Below, piece after piece: positions 8,232 through 18,300 of a DNA stretch of 64,000 nt. Every line of letters starts with the position of its first letter. The stretch's first letter is position 1. A program made the translations under genes and the position numbers. Under the pieces are notes generated by a model. The model was not told where the DNA came from. It saw only the letters and a program-made list of their open reading frames with translations, and did not search any database. This DNA comes from an uncultured Saprospiraceae bacterium (GTDB lineage Bacteria; Bacteroidota; Bacteroidia; Chitinophagales; Saprospiraceae), in the NCBI GenBank assembly GCA_937951615.1, contig CALFBH010000003.1:1-64000 (forward strand), in the 5' to 3' direction.

Positions 8232-9443
8232 ATGGGTTTTACTTTAAAATGTTCACAAGGCAGTGCGAATGCGCCATTAAAGGTGCAAAGTAGAATTATC
8301 AAACAAATAAATGGAACTGAACTTCATGAGGGGGCTGACAATAATAATGGCTCTGGATTACAAAAAGGTTTTATCCATTCTCAAGAATATACATTTCAAA
8401 TAGTTCAGTATGCTGATAGTTTTGTACCGACGGATGCTGACAAAAGTGACATTAAGTGGGTGTATTTTTATGATAATGATGGAGGAGGTACTGTACGTGT
8501 TTTGGGACAACAAGGAGGAGAATCATTTACCTTTAAAACCGATAGTTTAGAATTGTGTGGAAAATTAGTAAAATTTGAGGTGTATTTTAGTCCAAGATGT
8601 GGTGAGGATAAATATACGTTTGAAATTTTTCACCATTATAGGTTTAGGTATTTTGACAGAAAAAGGGTTGAACAACAAGCACAAAATAGAACCACAAAAC
8701 CTTGGTTAATCGACCAAGGCCAAACTTCCCTTTGTGGAATGGCCTGTATATTTTATATTTTGGCCAAAAATAATCCAAATAAATATTTAAATTTAGTTAA
8801 AGATTTACACAGAACCGGCAAGGCAAGGATTAACAACTATACGGTTGAACCAAATCAGAGTTCTTTGAAAATGTATGATACTGACCCTACTTCCTCTACT
8901 CATCCGTTTATCCCTGAGGTAGATTGGATTACTATGGCAACAACAAGAAGTAAGGAGAGTAGTTTAGGTTATACTGGACAAAAAGGTCAGGATTTTTCTG
9001 CTATTAATTGGTGGTGGGTCATGACTAAACTTGGGAAAAAATTACTTGGCTATAAGACTGTTGAAATGGATTTTTACAAAATAAACAAGTCTTATATTAG
9101 AGATTTCTTTGATAGTGATGAAAAGCTTAGAATTTTAGAAGAGGACATTGATAAGGACTACAAAAATGGATATGAAATTTGCATGATGATTGATGCTGAC
9201 ATGGTTAATAATAAAGCTGACTATGATTTAACTGACGTGATGGAATATCATTGGATTGTTTATGAAGGGGATTTAAACATGTCAAGTTCAAAGAATAACC
9301 CCGAAACAGATTACGACGAAGTCGAAAAAATTAAATTTAAAAGCTTTACTTGGGGAGAAAATGTAGGAACTTCAAGAACTAAAAAAGGAATTAGTAAAGC
9401 AGCATATCGAAATAATTACCATGGGTATCTTAAGCTTAAATAA
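8232..9443 (+). CDS. T6SS effector candidate, papain-like cysteine peptidase
   Basis: In this 403-residue protein the first 150 residues look like one or two beta-sandwich domains (IHSQEYTFQI, then LVKFEVYF). A papain-like catalytic part follows with C168 in DQGQTSLCGMACIFYIL and H340 in MEYHWIVYEG. Between them is a block (DLHRTGKARINNYTVEP and PEVDWITMATTRSKES) that I recall from T6SS-linked proteins of Pseudomonas. The order Gln..Cys..His fits C39/papain-type enzymes. No signal peptide is present. Its 3' end overlaps the next lipoprotein gene by 23 bases. Confidence 0.7.
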   Translation: MGFTLKCSQGSANAPLKVQSRIIKQINGTELHEGADNNNGSGLQKGFIHSQEYTFQIVQYADSFVPTDADKSDIKWVYFYDNDGGGTVRVLGQQGGESFTFKTDSLELCGKLVKFEVYFSPRCGEDKYTFEIFHHYRFRYFDRKRVEQQAQNRTTKPWLIDQGQTSLCGMACIFYILAKNNPNKYLNLVKDLHRTGKARINNYTVEPNQSSLKMYDTDPTSSTHPFIPEVDWITMATTRSKESSLGYTGQKGQDFSAINWWWVMTKLGKKLLGYKTVEMDFYKINKSYIRDFFDSDEKLRILEEDIDKDYKNGYEICMMIDADMVNNKADYDLTDVMEYHWIVYEGDLNMSSSKNNPETDYDEVEKIKFKSFTWGENVGTSRTKKGISKAAYRNNYHGYLKLK

Positions 9444-9939
9444 ATTGTTATTGGGCATTTTACTGCTAAATGTTTTAATGTTATTACCTTCTTGTATTTT
9501 AAACAGTTTGCCAAAAGACAAAGAAGAAGAAATAATAAAAAAAAATGAGGAAGAATGTAGCAAAAAAAACGAAATTGAAGGCCTGGCTATTGACTTCTTA
9601 GGATATCCTTACGAAGAAGTAAACGAAATTAAAGCTTTAGTATATGGGACTCAAAAACAGACACGCTTGAAAGTTCCCGAAAAAATAACTGATAGTTTGA
9701 GGTATAAAAGAAGTGTTTTTATCAATCAAAAAATAAATTTAAAAGATACTGTCTTAATTACTTTGCCTAATAAAGAACAATTTATTTTAACAGATTTTAA
9801 ATATATTGTAAGACCTAATTTTACAGCCTTATCCGAAAACTGGAGTTGTGTATTTTATGAAATGAAAATAAATAATATCATAGAAAAAGGAGGATCTGCT
9901 ACTTTTATAAAAGAAGGTTTTGAAATAGGAAATAATTAG
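9421..9939 (+). CDS. Lipoprotein, probable immunity protein for the cysteine peptidase
   Basis: The 172-residue product has a clear lipoprotein signal peptide ending at LLPSC, then a charged Lys/Glu segment and a beta-rich domain of unknown family. It starts 23 bases inside the end of the cysteine peptidase gene. This is the third effector-lipoprotein couple of the island, and all three imply that the toxins act on the cell envelope side where the lipoproteins reside. Confidence 0.6.
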   Translation: MGILSLNKLLLGILLLNVLMLLPSCILNSLPKDKEEEIIKKNEEECSKKNEIEGLAIDFLGYPYEEVNEIKALVYGTQKQTRLKVPEKITDSLRYKRSVFINQKINLKDTVLITLPNKEQFILTDFKYIVRPNFTALSENWSCVFYEMKINNIIEKGGSATFIKEGFEIGNN

Positions 9940-9974
9940 TATATTCTACAGAAAAACAGTTTTATTAATTTTTT

Positions 9975-10610
9975 ATGAACTACACCGATATAAGAAACAA
10001 GTCCTTAAAAGGGCTGGAACAGGCTGAAGCCAAAATTCAAGAAGCTCTTAAACAGCAAAAGGAAGGAAAACCTATGTCAAGTGAGGTAAAAAAAGCACTG
10101 AAAACATTCTTCCCTAAACAGGGAGTATCTTTTCTACCCATCTTACTGAAGAGAATACAACTCGTAAAAAAAAATGTGATTCCCCATGTAAGGTTAAAAC
10201 TAATATCTTTGAATACCATAACATCAAACGATATAGACAAGAAATTTCATGAAGAAGTTATTACAAAATCGACAGTACCAGCGGTATCTCTTTCTCATCG
10301 AAAATATATAGCACTTTATTCACCTCATTGGGAGAATCATAAACCCTATCAGTCAGGTATTTTAATACATGAATCATTTCATTATTACTTTAAATTCGTT
10401 CGTGGACACAAGGGAGATAGGAGGAAAAATGCTTTTGCTTATCAAGGAATTGTGAGTAAATTAGGAGGACTTTCAATAGGGAAAGGTTTGAAGAACAACT
10501 TGGGTTTAGTTACTCATAATCCCCCTACTGTTTCTGACCCGCCTTCCGAGCATCTACAATGTTTACCGCCCAACGAAATTCAAAAACCTAAAAACCAATG
10601 TATTGAATAA
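9975..10610 (+). CDS. Metallopeptidase effector candidate with HExxH motif
   Basis: The 211-residue product has a helical first half and a catalytic core with H132-E-S-F-H136 (GILIHESFHYYF). About 15 residues later comes a NAFAYQGIV motif. The spacing resembles M35/deuterolysin-like enzymes, where a DxxAxxNA-YE segment supplies the third ligand. The region after the motif ends in a Pro/Cys-rich tail. No signal peptide or Ig-like domain is present, so it may use Hcp, or the adaptor genes in the operon, for export. Its stop overlaps the next start (TAATG). Confidence 0.6.
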   Translation: MNYTDIRNKSLKGLEQAEAKIQEALKQQKEGKPMSSEVKKALKTFFPKQGVSFLPILLKRIQLVKKNVIPHVRLKLISLNTITSNDIDKKFHEEVITKSTVPAVSLSHRKYIALYSPHWENHKPYQSGILIHESFHYYFKFVRGHKGDRRKNAFAYQGIVSKLGGLSIGKGLKNNLGLVTHNPPTVSDPPSEHLQCLPPNEIQKPKNQCIE

Positions 10611-11278
10611 TGTCAAAACCAACGATTTATCTCTGCGATAAACCCACAGATACTTGCTGGCAATTAGGGGCAGAACTAAGCAAAGAAAAAGAAGTCCTGC
10701 TTATAGGCTGGACGATGGTTTCCGAAGACGGTGGTGTACCGAATGATATAGTTTCCATCCTATCAGAATCTCTAGCGACTATAGGACGTGTGTCTTTTCC
10801 TATCTCACTTGAATCTACGGAATTAGGTATAGTCAAAGAAAAAAACTTAACGAGTCAGCCACTTCATTCATCTGGAATGAAAGGCATCATGGAGCGATTA
10901 TTTACTGGTATCCCCAAATATTCATTTATCCTGTCTTCCTCCAAACCCGAAGTTATTGAGAAAACATTTAATGCGGCTTATTTTTCGTGGGAAATGCAAA
11001 GTACCGTAGCGACACTTTCTGATTCGAAAAAGCCTGTTCCCACCATAGACATAAAGACACTCAAAAACTTAGTAGATAATAAGTCTTGGATAGCAACTTC
11101 CAAAGCAATACAATCAGATATAATCGGCATACTCAAGCCAGGTACTGATGGAAGTGTAGCAGGATTGCTTTTCTTTTCAAACGAGACTAAAGCAGCTTTT
11201 GTCAGGGTTATAAGGTCAACTGCTTCAAAATATGGTATCGAAGTAATGCTGGTCGAAGAAGAAGATTTTAAAAAATAA
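10610..11278 (+). CDS. Unknown soluble protein, possible immunity protein for the metallopeptidase
   Basis: The 222-residue product is predicted soluble, with no signal peptide or membrane segment, and no family was recognised. It starts on the last base of the metallopeptidase stop codon, so the two are translated together. Unlike the first three effector partners it is not a lipoprotein. If it is the immunity protein, the metallopeptidase would have a cytoplasmic target. It could alternatively be a chaperone. It is the last gene of the dense operon that began at 2728. Confidence 0.5.
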   Translation: MSKPTIYLCDKPTDTCWQLGAELSKEKEVLLIGWTMVSEDGGVPNDIVSILSESLATIGRVSFPISLESTELGIVKEKNLTSQPLHSSGMKGIMERLFTGIPKYSFILSSSKPEVIEKTFNAAYFSWEMQSTVATLSDSKKPVPTIDIKTLKNLVDNKSWIATSKAIQSDIIGILKPGTDGSVAGLLFFSNETKAAFVRVIRSTASKYGIEVMLVEEEDFKK

Positions 11279-11360
11279 ATTTAACATATATACTGTTAAC
11301 ACCCCACCCCTAAAAAGAATGTAAAGGCGAACAAACAATTCTTCACCAAAAATCAAAACA

Positions 11361-11579
11361 ATGGCAAAAGCATACAAATTCGACGAACAAAAACCAAGAA
11401 TGGGGCATAATGTTGCTGCATTCAGAACAAAGAAAGACATGGAATATTTCCTCAGAATCGTAGGCGGAAAAAACGGAGCTATGAAATATTGGGAAATCAA
11501 TGGTATTATTACCAATGATGAAGGTGGTCCAGATGGCATTACGATTAAAGTCAGTTCCTCAACAGAAATACGTCTATAA
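11361..11579 (+). CDS. Small hypothetical protein
   Basis: The 72-residue basic protein has an ATG start and no signal peptide. Its sequence is regular enough to look coding (a helix FRTKKDMEYFLRIV, then KYWEINGIITNDEGG and a beta end). No family is recognised. It follows an 82-base gap with a short AT-rich promoter-like stretch and precedes the decayed hcp copy, so it could be a tiny cargo or accessory protein, or a leftover of recombination. Confidence 0.5.
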   Translation: MAKAYKFDEQKPRMGHNVAAFRTKKDMEYFLRIVGGKNGAMKYWEINGIITNDEGGPDGITIKVSSSTEIRL

Positions 11580-11687
11580 CATCACAAAAATTTCTACCTC
11601 AAAATCCGTATATCAGATTTAACCTCAATTCTACAACATTTCCCTTCAATACCATTATTATTGATTTTTTTCAAAAAAACTGTTAAT

Positions 11688-11873
11688 ATGTCTTATTCTT
11701 TCGACCAAAACATTGACAACATCGGACAGCCTGCGGGTGAAGTATGAGGCATTTTCAGGCGACAAAGCTGGCGGATTAACCATCAAAGACGGCGCAAAAG
11801 AACACTTGACGCTTTCCTGCAAAAAATATCTGTAGCAGGCGAGGCACACGAAAATACTTGGTTGGATGCTTAG
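11688..11873 (+). pseudogene. Decayed second copy of hcp (tssD)
   Basis: The DNA aligns with the hcp gene at 250-610 but lacks an internal piece of 176 bases (equivalent to about 305-480), which creates a TGA right at the junction. A second change is loss of one A in an A7 run (A6 here) before the last 14 codons. Base differences elsewhere show it is an older or separate copy, not a fresh duplication. The N-terminal 20 codons are also missing. It keeps a strong terminator directly downstream. Confidence 0.85.
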
Positions 11874-11893
11874 TTTTTCCAATCATTAAGAAT

Positions 11894-11934
11894 AAAAATG
11901 CAGGCTTGACAATTGTTAAGTCTGCATTTTTTTT
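11894..11934 (+). terminator. Rho-independent terminator after the hcp remnant
   Basis: The arms AAAAATGCAGGCTTGACAA and TTGTTAAGTCTGCATTTTT pair almost completely, with two G-T pairs, and are followed by a T run. It closes the first effector operon and separates it from the second VgrG module. Confidence 0.85.
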
Positions 11935-12141
11935 AGCCTAAGGAACTTGAAAAAACAAAAATAAAATGAACCATTTTAAATCGTAATAAGCTGTTAATCA
12001 GAAGGTGTTTTTCATTTTCATTTTCATTTTAGTTTTAATTTTTCAATAGACACAATTTACACCCATAAATTAGAGTTTTATTTATGTATTTTAAGAAAGG
12101 GCTAAGACTCATAAGCATTTTTCACCATCAAACTACTCACT

Positions 12142-13959
12142 TTGGCTACAGCAACAGCAAATATTATCGTCGGCGGTAAAAAGATTGATTCTTATCACGT
12201 TTCACTGAATCAGCGTTTCGACCAGCATCATTATTTTGAAATTGCCGTTTCCTCTGAAAAAGTGGAAAGCAAAAACAGCATCAACATTGATAAGTCTGTT
12301 GAGTATATCGGCAAGTCTGCTGAAATCAACATTTCCTGTGCCGGCAATGACCTCGTATTTAAAGGCATTATTACACACATTCATCTCGGTCGAACTTATA
12401 CAGGCGATAGTGTGATTGTTTTTGTGGGCTATAGTCCGACTTATCTGATGGAAGACGGGGCAGCAACAAAATCGTTTGAAGAAAAAGACCTTTCCGTTAT
12501 TGCCAATGAACTTATGGGAGAGTATCCGGGCAATTTGCTCAGTCCTGTCGTGTCTCCCAAATATTCGACGCCTATTCCTTATGTGGTACAATATAAAGAA
12601 ACCAACTATCAGTTTTTGAGTCGCATGGCTGCAAAATATGGAGAATGGTTTTTCTACGATGGGCAAGCTGTTGTTTTTGGCGAATTACCGAATCCTGCAA
12701 GTGTTGAGCTGATGCTGGGTAAAGATTTAGATTCTTTTGATTATGGTGTAAATGTCCGCCCTTCCAAATTCAAATACCAGTTTTACAAGTACGAAGAAAA
12801 TCGACTGATGGAAAATTCTACAGCAGGTTTCAAGCCTAGCTGGTTGGATAAATATGGTAAAAAAGGACTGGACGTTTCAGATAGCATTTTTCCGTCCGAG
12901 CCAGTCAATCCTATCTGGGAACATTCGGAAGACGATGCTGTGCTTAAACATTTGGCAGAAGCCAGAAAATCTTCCATCCTCGGTGATACCTCATTTTTTG
13001 CTGGACAAAGCCAGAATACAGCAATCACAGTTGGAGGCAGAATTGGTGCGAGTGCAATGAACAAAGTCGGAAATGTAAATGTACCTGCTATAATTGGAAG
13101 ATTCCGAGTGATTGCCGTCAGACACGAACTGAATGCCAATAAAGATTACACCAATCAATTTGAAGCAGTGCCCATCAGCGTTACTGCTCCGCCAGTCAAC
13201 AAGAATGTCTTCAAGCCAGAAGCTGAATCCCAAGTCGCAGTGGTCAAAGAAAATAACGACCCTGGTGGGCTGGGCAGAATCCGCGTACAATTCAAGTGGC
13301 AGACAGGAGACGAAATGACGCCTTGGATACGTCAGATTACCAATTATGCAAGCGGTGACAGAGGAACGTATTTTGTGCCAGAACTGGAAGACGAAGTTTA
13401 TGTGGGCTTTGATCAGGGCAATCCTGACCGAGCTTATATGCAAGGTGCGCTTTATCACAGCAATACACCTCCTGAATTTTTTGATCCGGAGAATAATTTG
13501 AAATCTATAAAGACGAGGAGTGGACATACGATTCTTATGGATGATAAGGACGGGAGCGAGAGTATTATCATCAAAGATAAAAACGGGAATACGATACATC
13601 TAGATACGGCGGGGTCAAGCATTACGATTTCTGCGCCAGATACAATTACGCTGTCCTCTAAAAAGATTAATATAGAAGCTTCAGAAAAAGTTAAAATTTC
13701 GGGAACGAATAATGTAGATATAGAATCCATGGAGATCAAGGCTGCGGGGAGTAGTAAAGTCGAAATCACCAGTCCCGTAGAGGTGGATGTAAATGCTTTG
13801 ACGACTAAGGTGTCAGGTACAACAAAATTGGAATTGAAAAGCGACCTACAATTAGAAGCCAGCGCAATGATGACAGATATAAAAGGAGAGGCAATGACCA
13901 ATGTAAGCGGTTCAATGACGACCGTAAAAGGAAATGCTACACTCAAACTAAACTGTTAA
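12142..13959 (+). CDS. tssI: T6SS spike protein VgrG (TssI), module 2
   Basis: The 605-residue paralogue of the VgrG at 747 has the same gp27-like region, OB domain (GRIRVQFKWQTGDEMTPWIR) and beta-helix tail. The tail is the most diverged part and includes strings of short Val/Ser/Thr strands, as expected where different cargo docks. The only sensible start is TTG at 12142 (MATATANIIVGGKK), because the frame upstream is closed by TAA near 12106 and holds no ATG. An AT-rich 200-base leader after a terminator suggests its own promoter. The adaptor gene follows after 6 bases. Confidence 0.92.
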   Translation: MATATANIIVGGKKIDSYHVSLNQRFDQHHYFEIAVSSEKVESKNSINIDKSVEYIGKSAEINISCAGNDLVFKGIITHIHLGRTYTGDSVIVFVGYSPTYLMEDGAATKSFEEKDLSVIANELMGEYPGNLLSPVVSPKYSTPIPYVVQYKETNYQFLSRMAAKYGEWFFYDGQAVVFGELPNPASVELMLGKDLDSFDYGVNVRPSKFKYQFYKYEENRLMENSTAGFKPSWLDKYGKKGLDVSDSIFPSEPVNPIWEHSEDDAVLKHLAEARKSSILGDTSFFAGQSQNTAITVGGRIGASAMNKVGNVNVPAIIGRFRVIAVRHELNANKDYTNQFEAVPISVTAPPVNKNVFKPEAESQVAVVKENNDPGGLGRIRVQFKWQTGDEMTPWIRQITNYASGDRGTYFVPELEDEVYVGFDQGNPDRAYMQGALYHSNTPPEFFDPENNLKSIKTRSGHTILMDDKDGSESIIIKDKNGNTIHLDTAGSSITISAPDTITLSSKKINIEASEKVKISGTNNVDIESMEIKAAGSSKVEITSPVEVDVNALTTKVSGTTKLELKSDLQLEASAMMTDIKGEAMTNVSGSMTTVKGNATLKLNC

Positions 13960-13965
13960 TCCAAC

Positions 13966-15321
13966 ATGACCAACGAACATAACCCAATAGCGCAATTGGT
14001 TAATAAAATCCAACAAAAGTGGATAGAGGAGATTAGTCCACATCCACACATCAAGTTGGTCAGATGGCTCATTAAGCCAGATCAGGCTGAGTTATATGAA
14101 GGCTTTCTCAAATTGGAATCTTCAATACATGGAAGCATCAATGAAGTCCCAATTGTATTATTGAGCCATTTTGAAGATGCAGCAAGACACAGTAAAAAGC
14201 TGGCACAAGACTGGATAAATGCTTTTGAAAAAGACGAGGAATTTCAAAAATCACTCAAAAAAAATAATCTAAAATTTGACTGGAATTATAAAGCATATCA
14301 AAAAGAACTGACGTCTTCAGATACCGATGCGAATATATTATTGATGGAGATGCTGGCGACTTTTCAAAAAAACTTACCAAATCCCGAATTGCCTTTGGTC
14401 TTGACACTTTTTCCATATTCGATATCCGATACAGAAGGATATGAACTTTGGATAAAGGCGATAATGGAAATAAAATTGCCAGACAAAGTACGATTAATGG
14501 TATTTGATTATGCAGAAGAACGGCATTTTGAAAATACGATGAAAAAATACCCCAAGACCTCAAAGTCCTTAGCGGTATCTTTAGATTTAGAAGGCGCAAT
14601 TGCACAGTTAGCCTCAGCCGGAAATCAAAATGATCCGATCGTACAATTTAGAAGATGCATGGCAGAAATGTCTAAATGTACTGTATCAAAAGACATAGAA
14701 GGCTTGCATAAATGGGGAGGAAGAGGTGTAGACATCATGCGGAAAACAAGACAAAAATCAAATTATTCGACAGCACATATCATTTATGCGTCTATGTTAC
14801 TCAATTTTAAAAAGCATGAAAAAATTGAGCAATTATCAAGAAAGGCATTAAATATAGCAAAAAACGGACACCAACTTGGAGACGATAATTGCAAAGCCTT
14901 AATCGTGCAAAGTTATGGATTGCTGGCGTCCAACAAACAATTGGAGAAAAAACAAACGGAAGCCAGCAAGCTCTTTTGTCTGCAAGCCGAACAGTCCATT
15001 AAATTAGGTTTTGAAGATCAAGCTTTGACTGCTTGGTGGTTGGCTTATTCTGCCATTAGAAAAAAAGATAAATCAGCTTATAATGATATTGTACAAAAAG
15101 CTTATAAACATGGTCTCACCCTAGACGAAGAAGTACTTAAAGCGAGTTGTATGAGATATATAGCGGCAGACTATCATAGGCTGTCGGAGCAAAACGGGGA
15201 AGAAAATAAATGTAAATCTATTGATGATTTTATGATAGGATTAATTGGAGAAGGCTGGAAAGTAGAAGTAGAACAAAATCAGAAACAGATGAAAAAATTA
15301 TCTATCCCAAAACTATTTTAA
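13966..15321 (+). CDS. Helical adaptor candidate between VgrG and Rhs
   Basis: In this 451-residue soluble protein the first half is a mixed fold, and the second half (about residues 220-430) consists of paired helices like TPR or similar solenoids (HIIYASMLLNFKKHEKIEQLSRKALNIAKNG). Genes of this size commonly separate vgrG from PAAR-Rhs genes. By position it probably binds the Rhs N-terminus or VgrG during loading. No catalytic motif was seen. It is 6 bases after vgrG2 and 2 bases before the Rhs gene. Confidence 0.65.
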   Translation: MTNEHNPIAQLVNKIQQKWIEEISPHPHIKLVRWLIKPDQAELYEGFLKLESSIHGSINEVPIVLLSHFEDAARHSKKLAQDWINAFEKDEEFQKSLKKNNLKFDWNYKAYQKELTSSDTDANILLMEMLATFQKNLPNPELPLVLTLFPYSISDTEGYELWIKAIMEIKLPDKVRLMVFDYAEERHFENTMKKYPKTSKSLAVSLDLEGAIAQLASAGNQNDPIVQFRRCMAEMSKCTVSKDIEGLHKWGGRGVDIMRKTRQKSNYSTAHIIYASMLLNFKKHEKIEQLSRKALNIAKNGHQLGDDNCKALIVQSYGLLASNKQLEKKQTEASKLFCLQAEQSIKLGFEDQALTAWWLAYSAIRKKDKSAYNDIVQKAYKHGLTLDEEVLKASCMRYIAADYHRLSEQNGEENKCKSIDDFMIGLIGEGWKVEVEQNQKQMKKLSIPKLF

Positions 15322-15323
15322 CT

Positions 15324-18300
15324 ATGTTATTAGCCAGCAAACATTTTACACCAGTCGTAGGGATAGATGTTCACATCGTAATACTCTTCGGATTTCCTGT
15401 GCCATTACCGCATCCTTATGTGGGAATAGTGTTTGACGTTGCTGATTATATTCCATTTATAGGGGCTACAACTTTCGTCAATTATGTACCGAGAGGCAAT
15501 GCTGGTACAGCCGGACGAATAGTAACATTCATGCACATTCCAATGGGTGGACCCTGGCTGATGGCACCTATGATAGGGCATGACTCCAATAACTTTTTTG
15601 GTAGTGCGACTGTAAGTGTTGAAGGCAGTTACTTCTCCGTAGCTCCTTATATGGTGATGACTTGCAATGATATTGGTATCCCATTATCCCTGACGCCGGG
15701 TAAAAAAATGAAACCCATCCCAAGTTTATATGCACCAACCTCCATGAGCATTCCTTTACCAACAGGTCCGCCTGTTCTGGTTGGTGGACCTTATGCGCCT
15801 GACCTTATGACGATGGCAATGGGGATGGTCATGTCTTATGGTATGGGAGCAGCGATGAAAGGGCTGGGCAAAGGATTGACAAAATTAAACACAGGCGTAC
15901 TGAAAAAATTTGATGCCACGAAGGGCTTAAGTAATTCGCTTTGCAAAAAAGGATTCGAGCCAGTTGATTTGGTGACGGGTAGAATGATTTATGACGGAGA
16001 AGATTTCTCTCTGCCTGGACCAATACCAATTGTCTGGAAACGAAGTTGGTATTCGGACTCTCCTTATAAAGGAATGTTGGGATATGGAATGCACTGCAAT
16101 TATGATGTCGCTTTACATACTGTACCTGAAGACGACGCAATTGTTATGCGTTTGCCAGATGGTCGAGTGACTTCATTTCCTTACTTAGTTGTAGAAAATG
16201 AAACAGCATATAACAGGCATGAAAAACTGACCTTGACTTGTATCGACGTCGAAAATTACGAAGTATATGACAATGCTTCCCAACAGACGTATAGATTTAA
16301 TCAACTGACAGACAATTTGTTTAAGCCTATTTCACTTAGAAATTCAGATGGTTTTGAAATAAGATTTGAATACGACATTAATAATCATCTTGACCAAATC
16401 ATAGATTGTGCGGGAAGAAAAATTGATCTGGATATAGATGCTGGCGGCAAGGTGAAACAAGTAATTGCCAGGCATAATGATGAAGAGAGAATACTGGTCA
16501 GTTACGAATATGATGCAGCAGGCAACCTGCTTGAAATTACAGACGCGCTCGGCAAGTCCACCGTTATGAAATATAGCAAGCATTTGATGGTTGAAAAAAC
16601 AGACAGAAATGGGCAGTCTTTTTATTGGAAATATGATGGAGAAACTACTGGAGCAAAATGTATAGAAACTTGGGGGGATGGTGGCGTACTTTCCGGCAAA
16701 CTGGAATATAAAAAAGGACAAAATCTCATCACCAATTCGCTTGGACATCAGAGCATTTATTATTTTGATGAAAATAATTTATGCACACAAGTCACAGATC
16801 CAATGGGCGGCAATATATACCACGAATACACGGAATATATGGAGCCTTACAGAGATACCGACGAAGAAGGCAATATGACTGGCTACAGTTATGATGATCG
16901 TGGAAATCTGACAACTGTGCACCAGCCAGACGGCTCACAAATTTCCTATGTATATGATGAACAGGAGCGACTGGTCATCACAGCTTACCCCGAAGGCGGA
17001 ACCTCACTTCGTTCCTATAATAAAGAAGATAAACTGGAAGCAGTTATTGACCTGGAAGGCAATGTCACTTCATTTCAATACGATGAACGGGGGCTGATTA
17101 GCACGATAAGAGACGGCAGTGGGAATATGAGCAGCCTGAGTTATGATGACGATTTTAACCTAACTAAAATGACTTTGTCCAATAAAGCAGAGTCAGGTTG
17201 GACTTACGATAATTGGGGACGCTGTACTAAAACGCTGAATACAGAAGGGCATGAACAACACTTTTTTTATGATGAACTGGATAGAATAAAAAGTATTCGT
17301 CAAAGGGATAATAATATTGTTCATTTAAAATATAATGCCTACAACGAAGTTATTGCGACTAGCGATGAGACCAATCGTGCAGTGAAATTTGAATATACTG
17401 CACTAGGCAGTCTGAAAATGCGGGAAGAGAATGGCGTAAAAGTTCATTTTGAATACAATACAGAGGAAAAATTGCTTGCCATTACAAATGAGCAGGAAGA
17501 AAAATACAATTTCAAAAGAAACCCTAAAGGAGAAATAATCGTAGAAAACGGCTTTGATGGACTAACGAGATTTTATGACAGAGACCTTGCTGGCAAGGTA
17601 GTCCGTGTAAAAAGACCTGAAGATAAATTTACCGAATACGAGTACGACCTCAATGGCAGAATATCAAGAGCAGAACACAGCGACGGTACTTGGGAAGTGT
17701 ATACCTATAATAAAAATGGTAACCTGATTGAAGCCAGTAATGAAAACAGCAGCTTCCAACTGATGCGCGACCCAATTGGCAAAGTCCTCGCAGAAATACA
17801 GGATGGCTATAAGGTAGAAAGTACTTATGACAAACTCGGTAGGCGGATAAAAATCAAGAGCAGCCTTGGGGCAAATATTGATGTACAGCGAGATAAATTA
17901 GGTTGTATAGAAAAAGTTACTGCCTCAGTAGAAAACGAAAACACCAAAAAAGAAAAAGACCAGCCCTGGACGGCAAAATTCAGCTACAACAGTCTCGGAA
18001 TAGAAGTCGAACGAGCCTTGCCGGGTGGTATTATCAGCAACTTTGAATACGACCGTGCTGGTAGACCCATTCGCCAGAAAGTCAGTGCAGCCAAGAAAGA
18101 AATTCGGCATCGTACCTACAAATGGAATGTCAATGACCGACTGACCACTATGGTCAATCAACTCAATTCAGGGACAGTCACCTATACCCACGATGATTTT
18201 GGCAATCTGGCTTTCGCCCAATATGAAAACGGGCAAATGGACTATAAACTGCCCGATGAAATCGGCAACCTTTATCGAACAGAAAAGAAAAAAGACCGAA

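Noticed and set aside
12991-13599. Minus-strand frame of 202 residues
   Set aside because: It is the shadow of vgrG2; the amino acid composition is not protein-like.
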